Positions 39,146-49,668 of a stretch of 64,000 nt of DNA are shown one piece after another. A model generated the notes under the pieces. It worked only from the letters and a program-made list of their open reading frames with translations, was not told the origin of the DNA and did no database searches. The DNA lies in contig NZ_JAAXOQ010000001.1 in the NCBI RefSeq assembly GCF_012396015.1, positions 186,001 to 250,000 on the forward strand, written 5' to 3'. Source of the stretch: Tsukamurella spumae. Its GTDB lineage: Bacteria; Actinomycetota; Actinomycetes; Mycobacteriales; Mycobacteriaceae. The first letter of the stretch is position 1. Every line of letters starts with the position of its first letter. The translations under genes were made by a program, and so were the position numbers.

Positions 39146-40198
39146 CTAGTGGAGCCCGCTGGTCAGCGCCTGGATACCGAGGCTGGAGCCGGACACGGTG
39201 ATCCACAGGATCCCGCCGAAGAGCAGGGGCGTCCACCCGGTGCGGCGCAGCGCGCTCAGGTCCGTCGACAGCCCGATCGCGGCGAGTGCCCAGGTAATGA
39301 GCAGCGTCGACGCCGATCCGAGCGCCGATCGCAGGTCGGCCGGGAACGGGACGAGCGAGTTCAGGCCCGCGAGGGCGACGAAGCCGACGAGGAACCACGG
39401 GACGAGCGTGATCGCCCGGGGGCGGGGTGCGTCCGCGGTCGCGGGCCGGCGCCGGGCGACTGCGTAGGCCAGCACGAGGACGACGGGAACGATCATCAGG
39501 GCCCGGCTCAGCTTGACCACCACGGCGGTGCGGGTGGCCTCGTCGCCGTAGGTCACGGCGGCCGCGACCACGGACGAGGTGTCGTTGACCGCGGTGCCCG
39601 CGAAGACGCCGAACGCGTGCTGCCCCATCCCGAGCAGGTGGCCGAGCCAGGGGAAAGTGAGCACCGCCGCGACGTTGAAGACGAACACCGTCGACAGCGC
39701 GTAGGCGACCGTCGAGGGCCTCGGGCGCAGCACGGGCGTGACCGCCGCGATGGCCGACGCCCCGCAGATGGCGGTACCCACGCCCAGCAGCGCGCGGAGC
39801 GTCGGCTCGACACCGAGCCACGAGCCGAACACCGCCGCGGCGCCGAAGCAGACCGCCATCGTCCCGAACATCACCGGGATCGACGACCGGCCGACCGCCC
39901 ATGCCTGCCCGAGCGAGAGCTGCGACCCGAGCAGCACGACCGCCACCTGCAGGGCGATGCCGCCGGTCAGTGCGAAGCCGGTCGGCGTACTGCGCCAGCG
40001 CCGGGCGGGCCGCAGCGCGGTGGCGAGCGCGGCCCCGAGCAGGACGGCCGCGACGGGGGCGCCCAGGACGGGGAGCGCGCGACCGATGGCCGTCGCGACC
40101 GCGGCCACCGCCAGCGCCAGCGCCGCTCCGGGGAAAGCGCGACGGACGCGGGAGGGCCGCGCTGTGCGGGTGTTCGACGGTGCGGTGGGGATGCTCAT
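39146..40198 (-). CDS. YeiH-family putative sulfate exporter
   Basis: 350 aa with about ten transmembrane helices. Family features: AAVLLGAALATAL, LLGSQLSLGQAW, GVGTAICGASAIAAVTPVL (around residue 145), and GTAVNDTSSVVAAA (around 205). This is the UPF0324/PSE family, for which sulfite or sulfate transport has been proposed in other bacteria. Divergent from a LysR regulator across 71 bp, the common yeiE-yeiH arrangement. Confidence 0.86.
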   Translation of the reverse strand: MSIPTAPSNTRTARPSRVRRAFPGAALALAVAAVATAIGRALPVLGAPVAAVLLGAALATALRPARRWRSTPTGFALTGGIALQVAVVLLGSQLSLGQAWAVGRSSIPVMFGTMAVCFGAAAVFGSWLGVEPTLRALLGVGTAICGASAIAAVTPVLRPRPSTVAYALSTVFVFNVAAVLTFPWLGHLLGMGQHAFGVFAGTAVNDTSSVVAAAVTYGDEATRTAVVVKLSRALMIVPVVLVLAYAVARRRPATADAPRPRAITLVPWFLVGFVALAGLNSLVPFPADLRSALGSASTLLITWALAAIGLSTDLSALRRTGWTPLLFGGILWITVSGSSLGIQALTSGLH

Positions 40199-40257
40199 GT
40201 CTTCGACTCTCGCGCGGAGCGCGGGCCGGCGGTAGCCATGGATCAGCTATCTACCCA

Positions 40258-40263
40258 TAGAGT
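40258..40263 (+). promoter_or_regulatory. -10 element TAGAGT, leaderless start of lysR
   Basis: Ends 6 nt before the ATG at 40270. An overlapping CTAT-N6-ATAG dyad (40247-40260) could be an autoregulatory site. Confidence 0.45.
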
Positions 40264-40269
40264 GAAGCT

Positions 40270-41190
40270 ATGGACATGCCGTCGGTGGAGTCGCTGCGCC
40301 TGCTCGTCGCGGTCGCGGACCTCGGATCGATCTCGGCCGCCGCCCGCGAGTGCGGCATCACGCAGCCGAGCGCGAGTTCGCGATTGCGTCACCTGGAACG
40401 GCAACTCCGCCTGGACCTTCTGGACCGGCGCACCCGCGGTGCGGAGCTCACGCCCGAGGGGGCGGCCGTCACCGAGTGGGCGCGCACCGTCGTCACCGCG
40501 ATGTCGGCCCTGCAGACGGGGGCGGAGGCGCTCCGCTTCGACCACACCGTGCGGATCGCGTGCAGTCAGACGATCGCCGAATACCTCATGCCCGCCTGGC
40601 TCGCCCGGCTGCGCGAGCACACGGATGAGCCGGTGCATCTCACCGTCGGCAACTCGGCGGCGGTGATCGCCGATGTCCGTGCCCACGTCGCCGACCTCGG
40701 CTTCATCGAGGGCCCGACGGTGCCCGACGACCTCGCCGCGCGGACCGTCCGGACCGACCGGCTGGTCCTCGTGACGGCACCCGGCGAGGTCCTCACCCGG
40801 CGGCGCGACGACCGGCCCGTCACCGCCGCCGAACTCGCGGAGCTGCTGCTCGTCACCCGCGAGTCGGGCGCCGGGACCCGCGACGCCCTCGATGTCGCCC
40901 TGCGCCGCGTGGGCCTCGCCCCGAACCCGAGGTCGGTGGCGCTCGGCACGAATGCCGCGGTGAAGATCATGGTCGCGGCGGGCGGCCGGGCCGCCGTGCT
41001 CAGCGAACTCGCCGTCGCGGCCGAGTTGCGCGACGGCCGCCTGGTCGAAGTCCCCACCGTCGGTGTGGACCTGCATCGCCGCCTGCGCGCGGTGCGCCGT
41101 AAGGGCGCCGCGCCGCGCGAGGTGGTGCAGACCCTGCTCGCCGTGGCCAGCGGGCGGGCCGCCGGAACGCCCCGGGCACGCCGCGAATGA
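40270..41190 (+). CDS. LysR-family transcriptional regulator (YeiE-like context)
   Basis: 306 aa. N-terminal winged helix-turn-helix at residues 5-64 (SLRLLVAVADLGSISAAARE, then ITQPSASSRLRHLER); effector-binding domain at 90-295. Divergent to yeiH, which is the probable target. LysR proteins usually bind a dyad between divergent genes and respond to a small ligand, here possibly a sulfur compound by analogy with YeiE-YeiH; that is inference. Confidence 0.88.
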   Translation: MDMPSVESLRLLVAVADLGSISAAARECGITQPSASSRLRHLERQLRLDLLDRRTRGAELTPEGAAVTEWARTVVTAMSALQTGAEALRFDHTVRIACSQTIAEYLMPAWLARLREHTDEPVHLTVGNSAAVIADVRAHVADLGFIEGPTVPDDLAARTVRTDRLVLVTAPGEVLTRRRDDRPVTAAELAELLLVTRESGAGTRDALDVALRRVGLAPNPRSVALGTNAAVKIMVAAGGRAAVLSELAVAAELRDGRLVEVPTVGVDLHRRLRAVRRKGAAPREVVQTLLAVASGRAAGTPRARRE

Positions 41191-41221
41191 TGGCAAGTGC
41201 GTGTCCTTGCGGAGACCTCTG

Positions 41222-41908
41222 TCAATCCACAGGCCTTGCGGGCATGCGGGCATCGACCAGCAGCCCCGCGATCCCGACCATCATCAACGTGCCACTGACC
41301 ACCACGAGCCACGGCGACGACTCACCGGTCAGCGCATCGCCGAGCAGCACGACCGCGATCGTGCCGGGCGCGAGGCCGGCCACCGTCGCCGCGAGGTACG
41401 GCCAGAACCGCACCGGGGACAGCGCGGACGCGTAGTTCACCAGCGAAAAGGGAGCGACGGCGATCAGCCGCAGGGACCCGACCGCCAGCCATCCACGGGC
41501 CCGGAGCCGGGCCGCGATGGGCAGGTAGGCGCGGTGCTCGCGCACCCGGGCGAGCACCGCGGACCGGTGCCGCGCGTCGACGGCGCGCACCGCGAGGAAG
41601 GCGATCACCGCCGCGGCGGTGGACGCGAGCATGCACAGCAGGATCCCGATCGGGCCGAACAGCACGCCCGCGGAGACCGTGAACATGGTCCGGGGGATGG
41701 GGAAGACCGTCACCACCGTGTGGGCGACGAGGAACAGGACCACGAACCAGGTTCCGGTCGAGTCCGCCCACCCCCGCACCGTCGAGATGCCGGGGTGCGG
41801 GAGCAGCATCCCGAGGACCACGAGAGCGAGCACGAGCACGCAGCCGATCGCCGCGCGGACGACCAGGGCGCGGTCGCCGGGCCGCAGCCGGGAATCGTTG
41901 TCGCTCAC
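41222..41908 (-). CDS. TVP38/TMEM64 (DedA-superfamily) membrane protein, Rv1491c-like
   Basis: 228 aa, about six hydrophobic segments. The SNARE-associated core is recognisable: FPIPRTMFTVSAGVLFGPIGILL (family F/YP...G..FG), AVAPFSLVNYASALSPVRFW and LGDAL near the end. Such proteins are lipid scramblase or transporter-like. Position between the SPFH gene and mutA and the minus orientation match Rv1491c. TATCTT lies 8 nt upstream of the GTG start, so it may also be leaderless. Confidence 0.86.
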   Translation of the reverse strand: MSDNDSRLRPGDRALVVRAAIGCVLVLALVVLGMLLPHPGISTVRGWADSTGTWFVVLFLVAHTVVTVFPIPRTMFTVSAGVLFGPIGILLCMLASTAAAVIAFLAVRAVDARHRSAVLARVREHRAYLPIAARLRARGWLAVGSLRLIAVAPFSLVNYASALSPVRFWPYLAATVAGLAPGTIAVVLLGDALTGESSPWLVVVSGTLMMVGIAGLLVDARMPARPVD

Positions 41909-42032
41909 GTCGAGCCAAGATACGCGCTGTGCGTGCGGAGGTCCGCGACCCTACTGGGGGGTACCGAGTGCGATCGGTTAACGTGAGTTCTCATCGACCC
42001 GGCGTGCGCTGGGCCACAGGTGAGGAGGTCTC

Positions 42033-43825
42033 GTGGCGGACAACCCCTACGACGCGTGGCGTGATTCGGTCGGCGCGGTGCTCGCGAAGTCGCGCGGCGG
42101 GACCCCGCCGGAGGACCCGATCGCCGCACTGACCACCCCCACCGAGGACGACGGCGTCCAGATCGCGCCGCTGTACTCGCAGCGCGACGAACTGCCCGAG
42201 GCCCCGCTGCCCGGCGCCTTCCCCTTCGTCCGCGGTGGGAACCCCACGCCCGATGTCCGACTGGGGTGGAAGGTGGCCGAGCGCTTCGCCGACGGCGCCG
42301 ACTCCGCCGACGTGCTCGGCGCTCTGGAGTCCGGGGCGAGCGCGCTCTGGATCACCCGCGCCGACCCCGCCGCCCTTCTGGTCGGCGTGTACCCGGACAT
42401 GGCGCCGATCCTGATCACGGCCGGCGGTCGCGTCGCCGAGGCCGCCACGCAGGTCTACGCCGCCCTCGACAAGGTCGCCGAATCCGACGCCTACCGCGCG
42501 GACCTCGTCCGCGTGAGCCTGGGCGCCGCACCACTGACCTCGCAGGTCGTGGGCCGCGCCGATGTCTCCCTCGAGGAGGCGAACGAGCTCGCCCGCGGCG
42601 CCGATGCGCGGGTCGAGGACGTGCGGGCGATCGTCGTCGACGGTGCCGACCTGCACAACGCCGGAGCGACCTGCGCCCAGGAGCTGGGCCTGAGCGCCGC
42701 AGCCGCGCTCGACCACGTGCGCGCCCTCACCGCCGCCGGGCTGTCCACCGCCGCCGCGTTGGGCCAGTTGACGATCCGCCTCGCCGCGACGGACGACCAG
42801 TTCCTCACCCTGGCCAAGATCCGCGCATGGCGCACGGTCTGGGCGCGTGTCGCCCAGCACCTGGGGGAGCCGGACGCCGGCAACGCTCCGGTCCATGCCG
42901 TGACCTCGCTGGCCGCCACCACCCAGCGGGACCCGTGGGTCAACATGCTCCGCGTCACCGTCGCCGCGTTCGGTGCGGGCGTCGGCGGCGCCGACTACGT
43001 GACCACGCTGGAGTACGACGAGGCCCTGCCCGGCGGCGTCGAGGGCTACTCGCCCGCGTTCGCGCGCCGCATCGCGCGCAACGCCCAACTGCTGCTGCTC
43101 GAGGAGTCCAACCTCGGCCGGGTCGTCGACCCGGGCGCCGGATCCTGGCACGTGGAGTCCCTCACCGACGACCTCGCGCGCGCCGCCTGGGGCGTCCTGC
43201 AGGAGGTCGAGCGTGCGGGCGGCTTCGCCGGCGGCGTCGCCGACGAGTCGATCGCCACCCGCCTCGGCGAGGCCGCGGACCGTCGGCACTCCGCGGTCGC
43301 GCGGCGCGCCAAGAAGATCACCGGCGTCAACGAGTTCCCGAACCTGGCCGAGCCGGCCATCGCGCCGTCGGCGGCCACGAACGGCCCCGTCGTGCGGTCC
43401 TACGCCGCCCCCTTCGAGGCCCTGCGCACCCGGTCCGACGCCTTCCTCCGGGAGCACGGCGTACGGCCCCGGATCCGGATGGTCACGATCGGCACCGTCG
43501 CCCAGTACAATGGGCGGTCCACCTTCCTGACCAACCTGCTCGCCTCCGGCGGGATCGAGACCGTCCTGGACGCGGCCGAGCAGGCGGCGGGGAGTGCCAC
43601 GCTCGACGGCTCGGCCGGCGCGCGGATCGCGGTCCTCGCCGGCTCCGACCCGGGTTACGCCGAGGAGGGCGAGGCGCTGGCCCGCACGCTCCGCGACGAG
43701 GGCAACCTCGTGCTGCTCGCGGGCGCGCCCGGCACCGTCGACGACGGCCTGATCGACATCTACCTGCACGCGAAGATCGACGCGGCCGCCGCGCTCGACG
43801 ACCTGCTGACCCGATTGGGGGCGTG

Positions 43826-43826
<1 letters not shown>
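42033..43826 (+). CDS. mutA: Methylmalonyl-CoA mutase small subunit
   Basis: 597 aa from a GTG with GAGGAGG at good spacing. It is the non-catalytic subunit that pairs with MutB to convert (R)-methylmalonyl-CoA and succinyl-CoA. The TIM-barrel half is recognisable ([52 protein letters not shown]). The C-terminal flavodoxin-like half lacks the DxHxxG cobalamin motif, as expected of the small subunit. The mutB ATG overlaps its stop (TGATG). Confidence 0.95.
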
Positions 43827-46056
<2,230 letters not shown>

Positions 46057-46057
<1 letters not shown>

Positions 46058-47037
46058 TGACCGTCGCCGAGCTCGCGGAAGGCGTCCGCGCGGACAAGCG
46101 CGCGGTGCTGGCGCGGGCCATCACCCTCGTCGAATCGCGGCGCCCGGACCACCAGGCACGCGCGCAGGAGCTGCTGCTCGCGCTCACGCCCGCCCCGGAC
46201 GCGCCGATCGCCACCCGCGTCGGGATCACGGGCGTGCCCGGGGTCGGCAAGTCGACCACCATCGAGGCGCTGGGCAATCATCTGATCTCGTTGGGGCACA
46301 AGGTCGCCGTGCTCGCCGTGGATCCGTCGTCGACGCGCTCGGGCGGTTCGATCCTCGGCGACAAGACCCGGATGGGCACCCTGGCCGTGAATCCGCGCGC
46401 CTACATCCGGCCCTCGCCCACGTCCGGCACGCTCGGCGGGGTCGCGAAGGCCACGCGCGAGACGATCGTGCTGTTGGAGGCCGCGGGCTTCGACGTGATC
46501 CTCGTCGAGACCGTCGGCGTCGGGCAGTCCGAGGTCACCGTCGCGAACATGGTGGACACGTTCACCTTCCTCACCTTGGCCCGCACCGGCGACCAGCTGC
46601 AGGGCATCAAGAAGGGCGTCCTCGAGCTCGCCGACGTGGTCGCGGTCAACAAGGCCGACGGGGACCACATCGTCGAGGCCCGGGTCGCCGCTCGCGAGCT
46701 GTCGAGCGCGCTGCGCCTGATCCACCCGCGCGGCTCGCTGTGGCGCCCGCCCGTGTTGACGCAGAGCGCCATCGAGGGCACCGGTATCCCCGAGTTCTGG
46801 GACGCCGTCATCCGGCATCGCACGACGCTGCAGGAGGCGGGGGAGTTCGAGCGCCGCCGCCGGCAGCAGCAGGTCGACTGGACGTGGACCATGGTCCGGG
46901 ACACGGTCCTGTCCCGCGTCGAGCAGTCCGACGGTGTGCGGTCCGTCCGGGCCGAGGTCGAAGCCGGCGTGCAGGACGGCTCGCTCACGCCCGCCCTCGC
47001 CGCGCAGCGCCTGCTCGACGCCTTCGACGGTCACTGA
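46057..47037 (+). CDS. meaB: Methylmalonyl-CoA mutase chaperone GTPase MeaB
   Basis: 326 aa (ATG at 46057; a GTG 3 bases earlier is equally coupled). G3E-family GTPase that protects and reloads the mutase with cobalamin. P-loop GITGVPGVGKST (residues about 54-65), VDPSSTRSGGSILGDKTRM, switch region VETVGVGQSEVTVANM, and base motif NKADGD are present. Third gene of the mutA-mutB-meaB operon. M. tuberculosis has mazEF4 between mutB and this gene; here there is none. Confidence 0.95.
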
Positions 47038-47109
47038 CACGTCAGAGTTCGATCGGCCTGTGCGCCGGCGCTCGATCGAGTGCGCGCGCATGAGTCATGC
47101 TCTCATGGC

Positions 47110-47313
47110 CGGTGGTGCCCGTCCGAGCCGCAGCGCCTACTGGTGCTGGAGATGCCCGGTGTCGCGGGCGGTGCCGAGATCGCGGCCGCCCAGCGGGCCT
47201 GCCGACGCGGGGCGCGTTGGGGGTGGCCTGCATCCTCAACACCGACGACTGCCACGGCACCTACGAGGCGCTCCGACGCTGGTCCGGAGCATGGCCCGCC
47301 AATCCGTGTGACG
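47110..47313 (+). pseudogene. Remnant of a VOC/glyoxalase gene with frameshift
   Basis: No intact frame. One frame reads EPQRLLVLEMPGVAGG then AAQRACRRG (about 47127-47213); one base later a second frame reads RGALGVACILNTDDCHGTYE (about 47213-47270). Joined, they reproduce the C-terminal half of a glyoxalase-like protein (LVLEMPG, then GVACxLxTDDCxxTYExL). The N-terminal half and the last strand with its Glu/Phe-Gly motif are gone. The remnant lies directly after meaB. Confidence 0.6.
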
Positions 47314-47322
47314 ATGGGGGTC

Positions 47323-47790
47323 ATGTCGGCACTGGTGATCTGCGCGTCCACACATCACGGCAACACCCGGAAGGTGGCGGACCGTATCGGCGGGGTGCTG
47401 GGCGCGGCCGTGGTGACGCCCGCCGAGGTCACGGCGGAGCAGATCGACGCGGCCGACCTCATCGGATTCGGTTCCGGCGTGTACTGGATGTCCTTCGATC
47501 CGATGCTCGTCTAGCTGGTGCGGTCACTGCCGGTCCGGCCGCACGGTGCGGCGTTCGTATACGCGACCAGCGGGCTGCCGGAGACGCCATTGCGCCGATA
47601 CACCCGCAACCTTGCGGATCTGCTCGGAGGCCGTGGATTCCGAGTCGATCCCGAGGTGTGCCACTGCCGCGGATGGGACACGATGGGGCCGTTCGGTCTG
47701 GTCGGCGGCATGAACCGCGGCCGTCCCTCCGCCGCCGATCTCGCCGCCGCGGAGGACTACGCTCGGCGGCTGCTCGCGCGACAGGGGTAA
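47323..47790 (+). pseudogene. Flavodoxin-family gene interrupted by an in-frame TAG
   Basis: Reading from the ATG at 47323: MSALVICASTHHGNTRKVAD (FMN phosphate loop T/S-x-H-G-N-T) to GFGSGVYWMSFDPMLV, then TAG at 47512-47514. The same frame continues LVRSLPVRPHGAAFVYATSG to AAAEDYARRLLARQG and stops at 47788-47790. Without the TAG this is one 155-residue flavodoxin. The 63-residue product cannot form a full flavodoxin fold. Either a real nonsense mutation or a sequencing error; the decayed VOC remnant just upstream favours real decay. Confidence 0.75.
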
Positions 47791-47919
47791 GTCGACGCCG
47801 TTCGGCTGCGGTGTTATGGGATAGCTCAAATCGGCCTACTGTGGCGAGTCGGCGGTCCGCGGGAGCGCGGCGAACAGATCGATCGGCCACCTCTGGGCGG
47901 CGCGCGTGAGCGGGCCTTC

Positions 47920-47925
47920 TAGGCT
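47920..47925 (+). promoter_or_regulatory. -10 element TAGGCT, leaderless start of trpB2
   Basis: Ends 7 nt before the ATG at 47933 with no ribosome site. The 142 bp from the flavodoxin end to trpB2 contain nothing else I recognise. Confidence 0.5.
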
Positions 47926-47932
47926 GTGACAC

Positions 47933-49231
47933 ATGACACTCTCGGACGCCGCAGCGCACCAGGACATCACCACCGTCGGAGTACCCACGCACTGGTACAA
48001 CCTCGCCGCGGAGCTGGACACGCCCATTCCGCCGCACCTGCACCCCGGCACCAAGGAGCCGGTGCAGCCCGAGGACCTGGCGCCGCTCTTCGCGACGGGC
48101 CTGATCGCGCAGGAGGCGTCCACGGAGGCGTACCACGAGATCCCCGAGCCGGTCCGGGAGATCCTGTCCATGTGGCGCCCGTCGCCGCTGATCCGGGCCC
48201 GCAGGTTCGAGGAGGCGCTCGGCACCACCTGCCGGATCTACGTCAAGTACGAGGGCGTGAGCCCCGTGGGCTCCCACAAGACCAATTCCGCTGTGGCGCA
48301 GGCCTACTACAACCATCTCGACGGGGTCACCAAGCTCACCACCGAGACCGGCGCCGGCCAGTGGGGCAGCGCCCTGTCCTTCGCGGGCGCGCAGTTCGGG
48401 ATCGACGTCGAGGTGTGGCAGGTGCGCGCCTCCTACGACTCCAAGCCCTACCGCGGGCACCTCATGCGCACCTACGGCGGCACCGTGCACCCGAGCCCGT
48501 CGGACCTCACCGAAGCCGGCCGCGCCATGCTCGCGAAGGACCCGAACACCACCGGCAGCCTCGGCATGGCCGTCTCGGAGGCAGTCGAGGTCGCCGCCAA
48601 GGACCCCGAGGCCCGCTACGCCCTCGGCAGCGTCCTGAACCACGTCGTGCTGCACCAGTCCGTGATCGGCCTCGAGGCCGTCGAGCAGCTCGGTCAGCGC
48701 GAGAAGGGGGCCGACGTCGTGTTCGGTTGCGCGGGTGGCGGATCCAACCTCGCCGGTCTCGCGTTCCCGTTCCTCCGCGAGAAGATCCACGGCCGGCAGG
48801 ATCCGCGGGTCGTGGCCGTCGAGCCCGCCGCCTGCCCGTCGATCACCCAGGGCGAGTACCGCTACGACCACGGCGATGTCGCGGGCCTGACCCCGCTGCT
48901 CAAGATGCACACCCTCGGCATGGATTTCGTGCCCGACCCGATCCACGCGGGCGGCCTGCGCTACCACGGCATGGCGCCGGCGCTGAGCCACACCGTCGAG
49001 CTCGGACTGGTCGAGGGGCGCGCCGTCGAGCAGAACGACGCCTTCGCGGCGGGCGTGCTGTTCGCCCGCACGCAGGGGATCGTCCCCGCCCCGGAATCGA
49101 CCCACGCGATCGCCGCGGCGGCGGACTACGCCCGCGAGAACGCGGACGAGGTGCTCGTGATCGGCCTGTCCGGGCACGGCCAGCTCGACCTGCCCGCCTA
49201 CGCGGAGTACCTGTCCGGCAACCTGGCCTGA
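47933..49231 (+). CDS. trpB2: TrpB2-type tryptophan synthase beta-like PLP enzyme
   Basis: 432 aa, typical of the longer TrpB2 group rather than TrpB1 (near 400). PLP lysine in [17 protein letters not shown], phosphate loop [17 protein letters not shown], and the TrpB2-type N-terminus [20 protein letters not shown]. TrpB2 joins indole and serine to give tryptophan, mostly without needing TrpA. No trpA or other trp gene is nearby, so a role in indole salvage is the likely one. Confidence 0.92.
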   Translation: MTLSDAAAHQDITTVGVPTHWYNLAAELDTPIPPHLHPGTKEPVQPEDLAPLFATGLIAQEASTEAYHEIPEPVREILSMWRPSPLIRARRFEEALGTTCRIYVKYEGVSPVGSHKTNSAVAQAYYNHLDGVTKLTTETGAGQWGSALSFAGAQFGIDVEVWQVRASYDSKPYRGHLMRTYGGTVHPSPSDLTEAGRAMLAKDPNTTGSLGMAVSEAVEVAAKDPEARYALGSVLNHVVLHQSVIGLEAVEQLGQREKGADVVFGCAGGGSNLAGLAFPFLREKIHGRQDPRVVAVEPAACPSITQGEYRYDHGDVAGLTPLLKMHTLGMDFVPDPIHAGGLRYHGMAPALSHTVELGLVEGRAVEQNDAFAAGVLFARTQGIVPAPESTHAIAAAADYARENADEVLVIGLSGHGQLDLPAYAEYLSGNLA

Positions 49232-49240
49232 CTCGGGCCG

Positions 49241-49618
49241 CTACGCCTTCGGCGCGTCCGGGGGCGTAGCGGGCGAGCCGAGCGAGCGCCGGATCTCCTC
49301 CAGCTTGGCCTTCGCCGCCTTCTCGCGCTCGGCGAAGGCACGCTCGGCGTCCCGGCTGGCGGTCGTGTCGTGCGCGAGCTCCTCGGCGCCCAGCGCGGTG
49401 GTGGTGCGGCGTTCGATCTTCTCGCGCACGTGGTCGAAGGTGGGCACGCCGGCGGTCGTGTAACCGGTGACCTCCTCGTACGACGGTGCCGCCGGTCCCG
49501 GGGGTGCGGGCGGCGCCTCGACCACCTCCGCGTCGATCGGCGCCCCGTCGTCGACGGGGCCGCCGGGCACCGTCGGATCGGTCTGCGGGGACTGCGGGTG
49601 ATCGCCGGGGCTCGCCAT
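49241..49618 (-). CDS. Small hydrophilic conserved hypothetical protein
   Basis: 125 aa. The first 45 residues are Pro/Asp-rich and disordered (PGGPVDDGAPIDAEVVEAPP). A conserved YTTAGVPTFDHVREKIERR follows, then a charged coiled coil (ERAFAEREKAAKAKLEEIRR). Similar short proteins occur in mycolata without assigned function. Start supported by TACCCT 7 nt upstream on the minus strand. Confidence 0.65.
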   Translation of the reverse strand: MASPGDHPQSPQTDPTVPGGPVDDGAPIDAEVVEAPPAPPGPAAPSYEEVTGYTTAGVPTFDHVREKIERRTTTALGAEELAHDTTASRDAERAFAEREKAAKAKLEEIRRSLGSPATPPDAPKA

Positions 49619-49625
49619 GGCACCC

Positions 49626-49631
49626 AGGGTA
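49626..49631 (-). promoter_or_regulatory. -10 element TACCCT, leaderless start
   Basis: Minus-strand TACCCT ends 7 nt before the ATG at 49618. Confidence 0.45.
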
Positions 49632-49668
49632 GCGCCGCAGCGCGTCCGGCCCCCTGGGCTCGGCGCGC

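Noticed and set aside
40247-40260. LysR T-N11-A box in the yeiH-lysR gap
   Set aside because: CTAT-N6-ATAG is only a short dyad; not strong enough to call as a separate operator.
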